64,000 nucleotides of DNA from contig NC_092579.1 in NCBI RefSeq assembly GCF_037975245.1, positions 28,590,166-28,654,165 on the forward strand, in the 5' to 3' direction. The notes under the pieces were generated by a model that was not told where the DNA came from, ran no database searches, and saw only the letters and a program-made list of their open reading frames with translations. Positions 40,280-53,400 of this stretch are shown piece after piece (position 1 is the stretch's first letter; every line of letters begins with the position of its first letter). The translations under genes and the position numbers were made by a program. This DNA is from Apostichopus japonicus (lineage: Eukaryota; Echinodermata; Holothuroidea; Aspidochirotida; Stichopodidae).

Positions 40280-40925
40280 AAACAAGCTTCAACTCATTGT
40301 TAGCAACTCTCATACTTGGTATTCGGAATGGCTCTTAATTGAGTTCTTGGTTGCTATATTTGTTTGTGGAATGTTAAAGGTCATTTGATGTCAGCAATAG
40401 TCTAATAGATCTGACAAGTTTGACAGGATAACAGGATAACTCTGGACAAGATCAGTTTTGATGCATCCCAGACTTGGTATGTAGATTAAGTACTGCACGG
40501 TCTTGAAGATGTAAGTGTGTTTGTTTGGTGTCAGTTAGAGGTCATGAGGGGTCAAACTCTCAACCTTTTATCATCAGCTAACTCAGTAGGTTCTCCCTTA
40601 CTTAATCTCATACTTGGTATTTTGATGTCGCGCACTGAGTTCTCTCTGTTGCCACCGATTTCGGTGAAAAAATTTAGTTCAACGATTTTGTGAAAGGATG
40701 CAATATGCAATCCAGCTGAATATCTCTTAGGTAACCTCAAGCACCACATACAGCAGTCAACCCTGAAATCTGTTCGGTTTCAGAGAAGTCCATGCTCTCG
40801 TTGTCATGGGAATGGGGCTTGTGATGGGACAGGATGGGACCTTAGCACATCTGGTTGTTGCCATGTCCAAGGAGTTGGTATTTTTATCTCAAACAGAGGT
40901 CAAAGTGATCTAATTCTACTGCTAT
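40280..40925. repeat. Degenerate repeat with recurring 'acttggtat' and 'gaggtca'
   Basis: Phrases 'tcatacttggtat', 'ttaaaggtcatttgatgtca', 'cagacttggtatgtagat', 'ttagaggtcatgaggggtca' and 'caaagtgatctaatt' recur at roughly 130-150 bp. This looks like a decayed tandem family, with individual units too diverged to delimit. Confidence 0.35.
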
Positions 40926-42455
40926 GCTGGATGACTTGAGGACAAGTGGTTTTAGTATTCAGTTATCAAAATACTTCACAATTTCAAAAAGATGAAATGA
41001 AGACGCTTTCATACATTGATAACAATTGTTAAAGTGACTGATGGCAGTGTTTGATTTGTTTGCTCAATTAGGTAAGGCCACCTGGGCAAATGTGGGATGA
41101 TGGGGGTGGGGGGGGGAGGGCTGCAGCATCCTGGGCCATCGCTGCATAGGTAATAATCTTCTTTGCTCTGCTGCAGCTTGATCCATCCTTGCTGAGTAGG
41201 AGTCGTGCAGCTGCTGCAGCTTTTCCTTTTTTTGACAAGATTCCTTAAAAAAAATTACCATGGATTTCAAAGTTCACATCTAGGTCGCCCTTTAGAAGGC
41301 ATAGACAAAATAAAACATGACTTTGCCAAGTCTACTTATGACACGTTTGTCGCTTCTTTCTCGTCCGTTTTTTCTTCCGGATGTTCTCTCACCTTTTGTT
41401 ACTCTTCTTCTAGAGGTGCGTCTTCATTTCCTCGGAGGGGCTTCACTAGTCAAGCACGGACAGATTATCTAGAGCACTTCCTTTACACTTCATAAACACT
41501 CAAATTCTGGAGCAAGCGATAGAACTATTATTTGTATATGGTCACCTTGCCCTCTTGAAATAAGTTTGGTAATTTTGATAAGCAGTGATGTGGAAAGTTG
41601 AAAAAAATGTTATTCACCGCCCACTCCTTTCCACCCCCCCCCTCTCTTCCCCATATTGTCCACAGTACTAGCAAATATTAACCAGTGAAATGTCAGATGA
41701 AGGGTATTAACTTATATGTCTTAACTTTTATATGAAAAAGGGTCAAAGAAAATAAAACAATCTGCGACCTTTTTTGGTAATGAGGTGATTGTGACTTGCG
41801 TGACAGCGATTTCCTAAGCTGTTTAGACAATTCCTGTTCTTATCAGGGATATGTGTAACTCCGAAGTTTGCCCAGCCAACAAGTTTAAACAAACGTTTTT
41901 TTTTATGTAATTACTGATAGTAGTAGTCGCGGTAATATCTAGTGCAAGGTGCATCCTTCCAAAAGTCAACAGCAAGATAGGAAACAATAATCTTTACAAA
42001 AAAAGTTGGTTGAACTTAATAATGTTGGAGTGTGGGCCAAAGGAAGATGGGTAAAATCTACTCGATCCACTTTAGTGACCGGTCCTTGAAGGCACTAAAA
42101 ATGACCCTCACAAGCTAAGAGAATCAAAATGGAGAAACAACCGAATTATAAGAATTCTGGTGTTTGTAAAGAATTGGCTGTTTAAGGTGCAGTCTAAATA
42201 CTTGGTCATACCAATGACCCTTAGCAGATGTGGAATTAAAGGGGGTGGGAGGGTGCAGGAGTAGTCCTTGTGGGTGCTTGTTGTATTTCGAGTGACATTC
42301 GTCCCAACATCAATCAGACAGCGTTTAAACTACTTTATTCACACCCAGTGTCACATATAAACATACATGGACAAAAGTCAAGAAAGTTTGTCACCTCTCA
42401 TATATCATCACTTAGCTGTTTTGGATGGCGATCTGAAAGAGAGCAAATTGTATAT

Positions 42456-42522
42456 GATCAACACTTTATAACCAGTTGATCAACACTTTATAACCAGTTG
42501 ATCAACACTTCATAACCAGTTG
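42456..42522. repeat. 22-bp direct repeat, three copies
   Basis: 'gatcaacactttataaccagtt' is repeated three times head to tail, the last with one change (t to c). Confidence 0.9.
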
Positions 42523-42609
42523 TGGGGCAGTCAGCTGTGCATGACTTTTAAAGGTTGTTGTGTGAGGTGGGCCATTAAAAGATTATAATAATATATTTTT
42601 ACTTTTAAA

Positions 42610-42772
42610 AATTTTTAAAAAAATGCAATTTAGAAAGTCATTTCAGATGAGGAAAACCGTAGATTGCTCTTGGATGAAAAACCCTCCTTACTATGACCCG
42701 GCTGGGGATCGAACCCCAAAGCTGGTTGCTTCAAATACCACATCCTCTATCCACTCGGCCACAGCACCGGGT
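42610..42772 (-). mobile_element. tRNA-derived SINE
   Basis: On the minus strand the head reads like a tRNA: a 7-bp acceptor-stem pair at 42766-42772 and 42696-42702, A box TGGCCGAGTGGATAG and B box GGTTCGATCCC at 42705-42715. The T loop is one base short and about 80 bp of non-tRNA body plus an A/T-rich tail follow, so it is a SINE and not a working tRNA. Confidence 0.7.
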
Positions 42773-43546
42773 GAAAGATCTGTTGTGTTGCAGTTCATTT
42801 CATCGTATTTCATTTGATAAATTGTTTTCGATAACAAGAAACTTATGGTTGCATAACATATCATATACAGTAATATTTAATAATAATACTTAATAATTGT
42901 ACAAGATAGAAGTGAAAGAAGTTCTTCTACACCCCTCGGAGCTTAACAAAGTAGAATACTCTCCCCATGTTGGAAAGAAGAAAGTTCTAACCACACACGT
43001 TTTATACTAGAGAGATACACACCACTGTCAACATGTTGTGGAGTTTCACATGTTCACTTCAACAATTTTCCGGCTTTTCCAATTCCACAGTTTGTCCGGT
43101 TTTGCCTCATTTCCGCACTGTTCGCGCTTCCAATGATAGCAGGCACGGGGTACTGGCAAAGGTCAAATCTCTCTGGTCATCGCCGGTTTAACTTCCACTG
43201 GAGGAACATCAGGTGGGAGAAGATAGGGTCAAACTGGCAGAGGTAATAGGTCAGGGTAGTCAATAATTGAAATGTCCCAACAATTGAACGAACAGCCCAT
43301 TCCATCAAAATTGGACAGATTTCTATGCAGTTTATCCAAACTGACATATCCAGTCCAGTTTGAAATTGTAATCTCTTCGTTTTTTATACGCTTAGCTTCT
43401 ATCAAACACATCATCAAACCATGTCAAAGAATTTAAAGATAAGTCACATTGCTTCAGTCACGTAAGGAGACATTTTGGATCCAGTTAATTGATGAATAGG
43501 CCTATGAAAGCAAATTTTGAAAAGGGAACCAAAAAAATATATAGTT

Positions 43547-43612
43547 CAGGAATCAAACCAGTGACTTAAGGAATATAAGCCTTGCACTCTATAAACTGAG
43601 CTACGAAGCAGT
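43547..43612 (-). mobile_element. Decayed tRNA-like sequence
   Basis: The minus strand carries A box GTAGCTCAGTTTATAG and B box GGTTTGATTCC at 43549-43559 with tRNA-like spacing. Stems are mismatched and no SINE body was recognised, so it is a tRNA pseudogene or SINE remnant. Confidence 0.45.
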
Positions 43613-44765
43613 ATGTCAGATGCCATGGCATTGATCGCAGACCATATCTTTGCTGGTCGAATTTACCAAATCCAAGGTGTAAAGCTTCAGCGGGTTAAAA
43701 CACTGCATCCTAACATGTAAGAATCAAGGCCTAGCCATTTTCAGGATAATACGCAGAAGGACGTGTTCATTATAGAAAGCAGCACTTTTGAGAATTATTT
43801 AGGAAGTTTCCGTTTGTATTATTGTAGGTGTTGAAGAACACAGTTGATCAGAAAATAAGATATTGTATTTAATTCTTACACAAATATACAAATGCAAGGT
43901 GAAATTTTGAAGAAAGAAAGAAATCTAAAGAAAATGGCTGAAGAGTGTTGAATAAAGTTGAAATATGACTATAGGCCTTTAATATAAGTGTTAGCTCAGT
44001 TTGTTTGTTTTCAGTTTGTTTCTGCTGGCAAGACATTTCTACAATTGTTTTTAAGGAGAGTACCAGTATTCAAGTTACATTCCACATTTTACAATGAACA
44101 CACACAATGTATTCGGTCATGTAAAATTCCTACGCAGACAGAAACAAATTATAATAAAAACAATCACTTGAGGTATGCTAATCAGCCTTTTGTTACCCTC
44201 AAAGAAACCTCAATTTCAAACAATGAAGGATGCAGACTTAAAAAGGAGAAATAATTCTTATTAAACAAGGAGAAAAGATTTGAGGAAAAAAAAAATCTCA
44301 TTTTTAATTTAAAGGAAAGTTAACCATGTTTGCCATGCTCTTATTTAAGTTTTATAATTTATTTATTCATATTTTGTTGTGCAAATTTTTCATACTTCAA
44401 TATATACTTTCGTTTGTGTTATCTAATATATTCATCAGCCCATTATTTTACTGTCGTAATCATCTTTAAAACCTCGTTATGCATAAATTCCATCATAAAC
44501 ACAGCCAAACCAATGTTTATCTCGGGGATCCCTTTGGCACCGGTGTGTGCTAATATCACATAATTGTGACGATGTACTACTGTACTCTTTGGCCAAACAT
44601 TTAAGCCCATACGTATGGATAGCGAGAATGAAATATGCAAGTGGCCACATGCCCTTTTGTTCACTACTAGAGTCCTAAAATGAATCGCTGATATAGGCTA
44701 GTAAATATCCTCATTGCTTAAAACTCAGATATGTAGGCTACACAGTGAAACAATTTTTGCTGGGC

Positions 44766-45461
44766 TCAGTACAGTCATGGACTACAGTCATGGACTCAGT
44801 ACTAGTCATGTACAGTCATGGACTCAGTACTAGTCATGTACAGTCATGGACTCAGTACTAGTCATGTACAGTCATGGACTCAGTGCTAGTCATGTACAGT
44901 CATGGCCTACAGTCATGGACTCAGTAATAGTCATGTACGGTCATGGACTCAGTACTAGTCATGTACAGTCATGGACTCAGTACTAGTCATGTACAGTCAT
45001 GGACTCAGTACTAGTCATGTACAGTCATGGACTCAGTGCTAGTCATGTACAGTCATAGCCTACAGTCATGGACTCAGTAATAGTCATGTACAGTCATGGA
45101 CTCAGTACTAGTCATGTACAGTCCATGGACTACAGTCATGGACTCAGTACTTGTCATGGACTACAGTCATGGACTCAGTACTAGTCATATACAGTCATGG
45201 ACTCAGTACTAATCATGTACAGTCATGGACTCAGTGATACTCATGTACAGTCATGGACTCAGTACTAGTCATGGACTACAGTCATGGACTCAGTACTAGT
45301 CATATACAGTCATGGACTCAGTACTAGTCATATACAGTCATGGACTCAGTACTAGTCATATACAGTCATGGACTCAGTACTAGTCATGTACAGTCATGGA
45401 CTCAGTAATAGTCATGGACTACAGTCATGGACTCAGTACTAGTCATGTACAGTCATGGACT
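44766..45461. repeat. 28-bp satellite-like tandem array, about 24 copies
   Basis: The unit is CAGTCATGGACTCAGTAC plus TAGTCATGTA, with variants (catata, gtaata, gtgcta) and occasional 'gactacagtcatg' slips that give 12-16 bp short units. The unit holds near-palindromes (ACTAGT, CATGTACAGTCATG). A higher-order pattern is visible: the 'gtcat-gcctacagtcatgg' variant recurs at about 44898 and 45052. Confidence 0.93.
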
Positions 45462-47704
45462 GCCAGCAAGAGCAACTAAGGACTCAAATGTGAATGTTAC
45501 ATGTGTCCTTTGAAGGGTCACCATTATTTGTTAGAGTGACGGATAGTAACGTACATGATACAGGTCCCATTAATGTCTTTGAGGTTTGTGTTTTTTTACT
45601 TTACAAAACAGAGACAAGAGACCGATGTATTTTGATTGAGTTATTCATTCAATCAATCTCTGCGAATGGGCCAAAATATTGCCAAAAGAGTACTTTGGCA
45701 TGATTTGTGTGAATATGTACTACAAAATAGTAAATAAAAAAAAGAATGATTATTTAGGCTATCAAGATAAAAGCTAATGAGGCTTTAACGTTGTGCTTGC
45801 AGTGCTATTTTTAAATGTTATTATTATTTAAACAAGTTTGGAAGAGAATCTGTGTTATTCTAATTCTTTTCATTTTGTTAATCTCTTTTCTTTTTTATTA
45901 TTGTTAGTTATCACTGTGTTTTACTACCGTTATAGATATCGATCATAATGCATATTAGTACACACAGACAGATAAAACTGCGTTTTTTCCATAAAAGGAA
46001 GTGGGGGTGGGGAGGAGATCATATCAATACCTTTCTATTACTAATCAGTATGATGAAAACCATTCGATTTAAGGGTAATATTTAAAAAAAATCTTCTCGC
46101 ATACTGTTTTAATTTTTTTTTCTAAATTGATGATATTTACATAATCTGTTTATCACATAGTTGGTTAGCCTACAGAATAGTCTGTTGGATGAACTTTGAC
46201 CTCACCTTATTAAACAGTTTATGTATGTAGGTTTACGTAACTTAGCAATATGCTTCACAATTGAACTTAATCGAACTCCACAGAGATGAAATAACATATA
46301 GATAAAAAGTAATTCTCATTTGTCATTCGACCATAACAAGTTAATAATCTGAAGAAAGTATAGCGCTTAGACTGAAAAACATTTACCTATGGCTATTATG
46401 TTACCCTTGCGTGATGTGTGTTGAAGAACTGTATTATTTAAGCTCTTTAAAGAAATATGCTTTCCTAAGAAGTTGTATTACTTAACGACGTCAAGTGACG
46501 ACGACTGTTTGAAGAATTTAATTCTTTTTTTTCCGCTGATACATATTGATTTTAAACCTAAAATATCATCTACACAGCATCCAAACTTGAGAAATGAGAT
46601 TTTCTGTATTAAGCTGAGCAAGGTGACAATAGAGAGATAAGTATGAATATATTTCACGAAAATATACTATTCTCGTGGATAAATAAATACAATATACTGA
46701 GACAGGAAGTGAAAATTCAGCTCAAGTCTGAAATAAATTTATTTATTAACCAAGTTTAGATGGATGAATTTTCGTGTGCCTTATATAAGTGAAAACTAAA
46801 ACACAAATAATTATGCTATGTATCATAGCATACATTTGTGTCCAAAGAACAAGGACTGATTGGTCAGGGTTGAATAATAAAGAATTCAAATATAATGCGG
46901 CTGTTTATGTTATCTGATGCATTCTTTCCAAAATACTTTGGTATTTAAAATTGGAAACTGACAAGAATTTGCATTCCTTTTCTTTTATTGTGTTTTCATA
47001 TTTCTGTTCTTTCTGTCTTTTTGTTTACCTTTTTTTTTGCTGTATAAAAATTGAAGTGAAATAAATTCCAGCTGTGCCTCTTTAACTTTACAATTCAAGC
47101 AACAGTAAACCTTGCTAAAGTCATTTGTTCTTATTTTATACTTTTGTTCATTGTGCCATCGATAGTGGTTGTCCAGAGGCTCCCACCCCCCCCCCCCCTC
47201 TCATCTTCAGTGGCCTATTATATTGAATTCTGAACTAATTTGTTCCATTCTTATCCAAGAAAGATTCCGAACCAGAAGATCAGAGAGATCTAGAATTAGA
47301 TCTAGAATTAGAAGTCTTACGTAATTGACATTAATGAAAGTCACTGATAAAGAATGGTAGCCTCTAATTCTCTTGAGAACCAATATACATGCACAAAATG
47401 TCTTCCTGTGCGGAATACAGGAATAGAGATGCCTGTCACGCCATTTCAATTGGTTATTCATTTTATTTTGAGTTAACAAAAGCAATTCTGCCACTAACTG
47501 TTTTAACAAATGTTATGCTAACATAAACTAGCCAAACCGCTTTACCGATTAAAATCATCCAGTTTATTGTAGAGAAATAGGTGACATTTGACCTCTGTTT
47601 CAGACCACAGAGCTGATGGAATTTTGGACCAACTTTTCCAAAATACAAAATGTGTTAAAAGATCCTCTACTACAAGCGCGTCAGAAGTTAGTTCTGAACT
47701 AAAA
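45462..47704. other. Spacer, nothing recognised
   Basis: AT-rich, with scattered short frames and no splice-supported exon. A C13 run lies near 47186. 'gatctagaattagatctagaattag' at about 47288 is a 12-bp direct repeat. Confidence 0.4.
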
Positions 47705-47935
47705 ATGAATATTAATTTTCTGATCATGTGATGGTTCTATGAATATTAATCTTCTGATCATGTGATGGTTCTATGAGTATTAATTTTCTGATCATGTGAT
47801 GGTTTTATGAATATTAATTTTCTGATCATGTGATGGTTCTATGAGTATTAATTTTCTGATCATCTGATGGTTCTATGAATATTAATTTCTGATCATTTGA
47901 TGGTTCTATGAGTATTAATTTTCTGATCATGTGAT
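47705..47935. repeat. 34-bp tandem repeat, about seven copies, interrupted by a transposon
   Basis: The unit 'atgaatattaattttctgat' plus 'catgtgatggttct' is repeated with single-base variants. The array stops mid-unit at GTGAT (47931-47935) and resumes at 49841 after the inserted element. Confidence 0.92.
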
Positions 47936-49840
47936 CAGGCGCGTATCCAGGATTTTCTAACCCGGGGGGCGCGAATTACTATCTAAGCGGAGCGCCACCA
48001 TCGGTTGGTGCGGAGCGTACAAGAAAATTTTTGGTTTTGATACCCCCCAGATCACCGGAAATGGCACTTCTCGGGCTTGAAAATGACCAACCAGATGTAC
48101 ACTTTTGCCTGAGAACCGCAGTATTTCCCAAATTTTTTTTTTCCATCCATAAACTTTTTGAAGATTGTCACCAGTCACACATCATGTTCGACCTCATTGC
48201 ATGTCCTATGGATCATTGCTTTTGTAGGTGATTCTACGTCACGGCCCACAATATCCGAAAGCCCCACTTTTCAAGGTTTTAAGCCCATTATTTGTTGAGA
48301 ATTTGAAAATTCACATTTCTCGTGAATAAAATCACTTCAGAACATACCCATAATGTTGCACAAAATTCAATCTATGGACAACCAATATAGAAAAACCTCC
48401 TTGAACCCCTAACAGACAGGTCAAAATTGCACGAGTAGAGGAAAGTATGATGAAGAATGTTGGTGAGGAAATTTTCGAAAATTCAGACAGAGTTAATTTA
48501 TTGGTGTAGAAATATTAAAACCTCTTATAATGGCTATTATAAAACTGCGTTGAAGGAAATGAAAAATAGCAGATATTTCCGATATCAGGTATATCGAAAC
48601 CGAACACTACACACATAGGCGTAGGTCCCGTAGGAGGCGGGGGCTGCAGCCCCCCCCCCCCCGCAACCAAATTTTCCCCATTTTTTTCTGGCACCTACTG
48701 AAAGAAAAATAAATAGCAATGAATAGCTTAAAAATGATCTCCTTGGTAATTAAAATAAAGTTCTAAGCTTGGCCGATATTACTACTGTAAAAGAGAGTTT
48801 TGACATAAATGGATCTGTATGCTTTTTCTCCATCTACATAAGACATTTGGTTGTTTACATTAGCATCCGGCGGTATACTGTGCAACTTTGACGGACCGTA
48901 CGGTAAACGATGGCATGCGATGTAATGACCGATGCTTGTTTATATGATATTGGCATCGATATGTTGAACGCGCGTTCCGCGCGCGAAAAATTTTGACTAC
49001 ACACATAGACAGTTTTTGGGGCTGTTCATCCTGGAACATGCATTTCAATGCTCACTGACATGATGTTATATATGCTCTTTACTTTACAAATTCGAAAAGG
49101 CGTGTAGCGAGTAATTGCCAAGGGAGGGGCGAAGCCAGTAGGCAAACTATCTAAGCGAAGCGCCACCATGAGTTGGCGCGAAGCGTACAATAAAATTTTT
49201 GGCCGAAAATGCCTCCCAGATCGCTGGAAATGACACTTCCCAGGCCTTGTAAGTTGCATCTAAGCATTGTCTATTTTGAAATTACTAGCGATGTCATAAA
49301 GAAAATTTGCTCGGGGGGGGGGGGGGCAGTCGCCCCTTCCCGAAATGCGTCATGTTCCCCGACGACTCGGTCGAGTTCAAGACCAGCCACAGTTGGCTCC
49401 ATATAGCACAATTGTACAATTGTTTAAGGCGTCCATACACACACACGCGTTATGATAGACCATATATAGTATTTATATAGATACATTAGTGAGAGAGGAA
49501 AAATGGAAACGTCAAAAATGGAGTTGTCGGTGTAAGGGGTAGGGTAAGGCGCACACCCCCTCCGTAATCCTTGATCTGTCACTGGCTACCCTGTGTATAT
49601 AGTAGGGATCAGCGCTTTAACTATGACTGTTCCTCTTTCTCTTCCCGAGGTCTTGGCTATCTTCTACTCCCCCCCCCCTTTTCTCCTTTTTCTCTTTTTT
49701 TTTCTTTTTCTTTTCCCTTCCTTCCTCTCCTCCTTTTCTTTTTCCCCCCTCCTTTTCCCTTTTTTCTTCTCTTTTTTTCTCTCCTCTTTTCCTAACCCGG
49801 GGGGCGCGCGCCCCCAACGCCCCCCTTGGATACGCACCTG
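47936..49840. mobile_element. Second composite TIR element inserted in the 34-bp array
   Basis: Ends are CAGGCGCGTATCCAGG (left) and, inverted, CAGGTGCGTATCCAAG (right), with GTGAT duplicated at 47931-47935 and 49841-49845. Removing the element and one GTGAT restores a perfect 34-bp unit. The interior shares long similarity with 3320-3850 (47980-48560 here) and 4168-4380 (49107-49310 here), including the GCGCCACCA...TTGGCGCG module. Extra end-like sequence near 48615 and 49100 suggests nested insertions. No transposase is visible. Confidence 0.8.
49650..49795 (+). repeat. Pure pyrimidine tract of about 130-145 nt
   Basis: An almost uninterrupted run of C and T inside the element at 47936-49840, mixing T-runs and C-runs. 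Open frames through it on both strands are compositional artefacts. Confidence 0.85.
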
Positions 49841-49892
49841 GTGATGGTTCTATGAATAGTCATTTTCTGTGATTACGTGATGGTTCTGAAGA
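49841..49892. repeat. Remnant of the 34-bp array after the transposon
   Basis: 'gtgatggttctatgaatagtcattttctg' continues the array period and is followed by a diverged half unit, 'attacgtgatggttct'. Confidence 0.8.
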
Positions 49893-50342
49893 GTACTTCA
49901 CGTCTTCTTTGAATACTGTTGTCCTCATTGTATTTTTTTGCATAAACTGAACTACTAAAAGAAAAAACAATAGGCCTAGTTAATATTGACCAAAATACGA
50001 TCGCTAACTCGAATGACCTTTGATCTCTTCCTAAAACAACACCAACCAAGAACACAAGAGTAATTTCCATACCAGATCAGAGCTTCTTGGAGTCTGGATT
50101 TATTGAATTAGTCTTACATACGTTTTTAATCTCAAAAACGCTTTTTACGACAACCGTTGAGCTCATATGAGCATTAAAACTGTTAGAACGCTATACCCAT
50201 GAAGTGGCAGAAACCCTCCAATTATAAATTTCATCAAGACAGTGCTTGTTGAAAAAGCCTATAGTAAAGAACGTTGTGATTACCTCAAATAACCCAACGT
50301 AGCCAAAAGTTCAGTTCGGGGCATCTTCATACCAAGTAAACA

Positions 50343-50420
<78 letters not shown>

Positions 50421-53400
50421 GCTTGAAGTAGTACACCGAACAAATTTGTACTGTTTTCTGTAAGGATATACCTCACAAAAGAAAAATTCACGGTAAGCCC
50501 TCTTTCTGATAAATTTGCGTGCTTGTAAGTCGCTACTAGAAAGCAAAAAAAAAAACACCTGCTTTCGGAACATTCACACCCAACCAGGAGCTTTTCCCAC
50601 GAAGGGTTCCTGGAAACCCGGCCAATAACCAGAACTAAATTCCCAAGTTCGCCAAAACAAGAAAATAAAAGCTCCTCGGGACCGCGGGTATGGCTTTAAT
50701 TGTTTATTGTGCTACGACAATTCAACTTGAATTCGGAAGACTTTAAGGTGCTTACACATGCTTGGGTTTTCCATTGCGCAGCGGGAAAGAAGTATATTTG
50801 GCTCGAAAACCGAAAATGTACCCAGCATCCTCCTCTTAGTGGAATCTACTAGCCAGACTTGTTCTCCAAGACACTGAAAAAGCAGATTTGAATTGGGGAA
50901 ATCGTTTTGGTGTTTCTACCCCGACCCCCACTACCCCCCCCTTTCCTGCAGGGTTACACATACTCCTGTAGTCAATTTAGCATTTCACACTTCAAATATT
51001 CTTTCAAAGTCTACTTCCCTAACACTCATATCCGGTAATTGCGGAAGATGTATACACAAAGCGATTTGCTTATTACGGAATTAAAACTGATTATGAAACA
51101 GTTTTTTCCCAGGGGCCAAATTAATGATTTTCACTGCATGGAATGCCGAAAGGGAATGACATAAAAGACGCGCGTTTAACAATTGGTTCATTACAGCCTA
51201 CACACCAAAATAATACTAGTAATAACCATAGTATTAACTAATCGTGCATGTATAGTCCAGTAATTAGATTTGGGAAGTATTTTACTTGAAATATTTCACC
51301 TAAATTTCCTCAAATTTTTTCTTCCGTCACCCCTGGTGTGAGTTCATTACTTTTTGGTTACCATAAAAAAAAAATCGCATGTAGCGTGTATGACTGTTTC
51401 TTTCCATGTTCATCGCAGCGGGAGACACAGTGTGCATTGAAGCAGGAAAATAACTTAAAAAGAATTATCGACTCTATGATTATGCTTTGTAGATAACGAA
51501 CGACCCAGGATAAACTTTATGACTAGGGTTTTGCGGAGTGATTTGTGTCAAGCCAAAAAATAAAAAACCGTCTCGAAAAGTTAAAGGACATCACTGTTGC
51601 CTCCTTAAATATGCTAAAAAGATCAAATAATTGTCACTCATGCCGAACTTTCAACAAACATATCATTGCCACCTTCAAGAGTATTTTTTCACCGCACTGA
51701 GATATTGAAATTGTCCAATTTAACAAATTATAATTTGCAAGTGTTGGAGAACCAACGGGAAAGTACCCTTTTGAAAAGTTTTCAAAATTTTGTAGCAGTA
51801 GAATGCTCTCAACAAAAAATTGGGGCCAATACTGATGGTGACCTTTAAGGCGATTTTACTTTAAAGCAGCTTTCTGAATGATTTTTTTATAACAAATAAA
51901 ATATAACAAAGAAAAGACATAATAAAAGACAACAAAGAAAAAGGAACAAAGAAAGACAACATTGTGGGTACCGTTCTTTTTTAATTCGTATCCTTTTTTT
52001 CTATTTTAATGAAACATCTCTAATTCATCACCACTTTCCAAATACATCATTTTCCGAATAGAAATTTACAAAAAAAATATAAAAATATATAGAAATAAGA
52101 AACAAAATCAATCAGATTTGATTCAAACAATTCGGATTTGAAATAAATGTTTCATCCACATGATATTAGGTTTTTTTCCGATCATTTCACTTTCAGGCCC
52201 GGAAATCTATAGATGATATAAAATCATAATGTTCATTACGCAAAAAGACGATGAAAATAATTCTTTCCTCGGTAAATGTGAGTATCAAATACAATACATT
52301 TTTTCCCCATTAGTCCTCCATCTTTATTCGTTACCTAAATTGAAAAAAAAAATGCCCATGTGAAGAAGAAACGTATTTTTATATTCATAACCATAAACTT
52401 AATAGACTTTCCTGAGATTTCCCAGGCTGTTATATTTAACAGTTGTTTTATACTCTGTGTTCTAGTCGTTTTAACCCTGTGTGAAAAGTATGGAGATTTT
52501 TTTGGGGGGGGGGGGGGGATGTCATCGCTATCAAATTTGAATAGACTTTGCTGAAAGTCTAGAATAACAGTTTGGTTGTATTCTATGATGGCTTTTTTTC
52601 TATTTCTTTTTTAATCCTCTGCATGATCCGTATATTCATGAAACAAAAAGTATGGTGGGTAGAAATGTTGTTACTTAGGGCCTAAATGATATTTTTCTTA
52701 GAAAACCAAATAGTGTTACTGTTCCTTGTAAAATCTTAGATAAACTCTTTTTTTTTCTTTTCTTTTTTTAACTCAAAGTGAAAACAAATTATATGAATAA
52801 TGTTATAATACTTCCGTTACCATGTTAACCCTTTTAGAGTTCCTCTATGTTATAAAATAATAGATAATGAAAACATCCAACAAAAAATGAGCAATTCATT
52901 GAGTTAAAGACATGTGTGAAATAAATATTCAACAATATCCCTCAATTTAAACGTGTAAGTTTACTGGTTGAAATAGTCAGCTGAATATAGATTGAAAAAA
53001 TATATATATATGGACGAATTATATCGGAATGTGGAATACTTATAATGAGAATTCCTCACATTTTACACTCGTAATATTTACAAATTTATCATCCTTATCC
53101 TTCCTACTTTAACAATTAATCAGTTAGACAATAGAGGAGGAATTAAGAAACTTAAACTGAGAAATCATAGTTTTCCAGTTAATTTTCTGTTAAAGTTGCT
53201 TCCAAAATTGGACAAAAATTAAGATTGTGATTATTTACAAGGAACGACCCCCCCCCCCCCAAAAAAAATAATGAAAACATCAATGTTTGTAACAATACCA
53301 ATTTAAATTGTTCCACTATCTACATATGACGCAGTGATGACGTCATTAATGCGTAACCGTCTCCTTTAAATCAAATGTGTCTTCCATTTTGAAACAAATG

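Larger units (their letters stand above)
37693..44765. other. Gene-poor spacer with assorted repeats
   Basis: No exon set recognised. It contains a 418-bp tandem duplication, a degenerate repeat, a 22-bp triple repeat and two tRNA-like sequences (all listed). A minus-strand frame at 41064-41270 (LQQLHDSYSARMDQAAAEQ) and a plus frame at 41205-41495 look somewhat protein-like but lack splice context or a known domain. G/C runs lie near 38180, 39508 and 39805. Confidence 0.4.

Noticed and set aside
41064-41495. Opposed frames with coiled-coil-like and Ser/Phe-rich peptides
   Set aside because: No splice sites in a sensible phase, no known domain, and adjacent to simple sequence; probably repeat-derived or chance.
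42696-42772. Functional tRNA gene on the minus strand
   Set aside because: The acceptor stem pairs, but the T loop is short and a SINE body follows, so it is a SINE head.
44766-45461. CRISPR-like appearance of the 28-bp array
   Set aside because: There are no unique spacers between units, and the window is animal DNA with introns; it is a tandem satellite.
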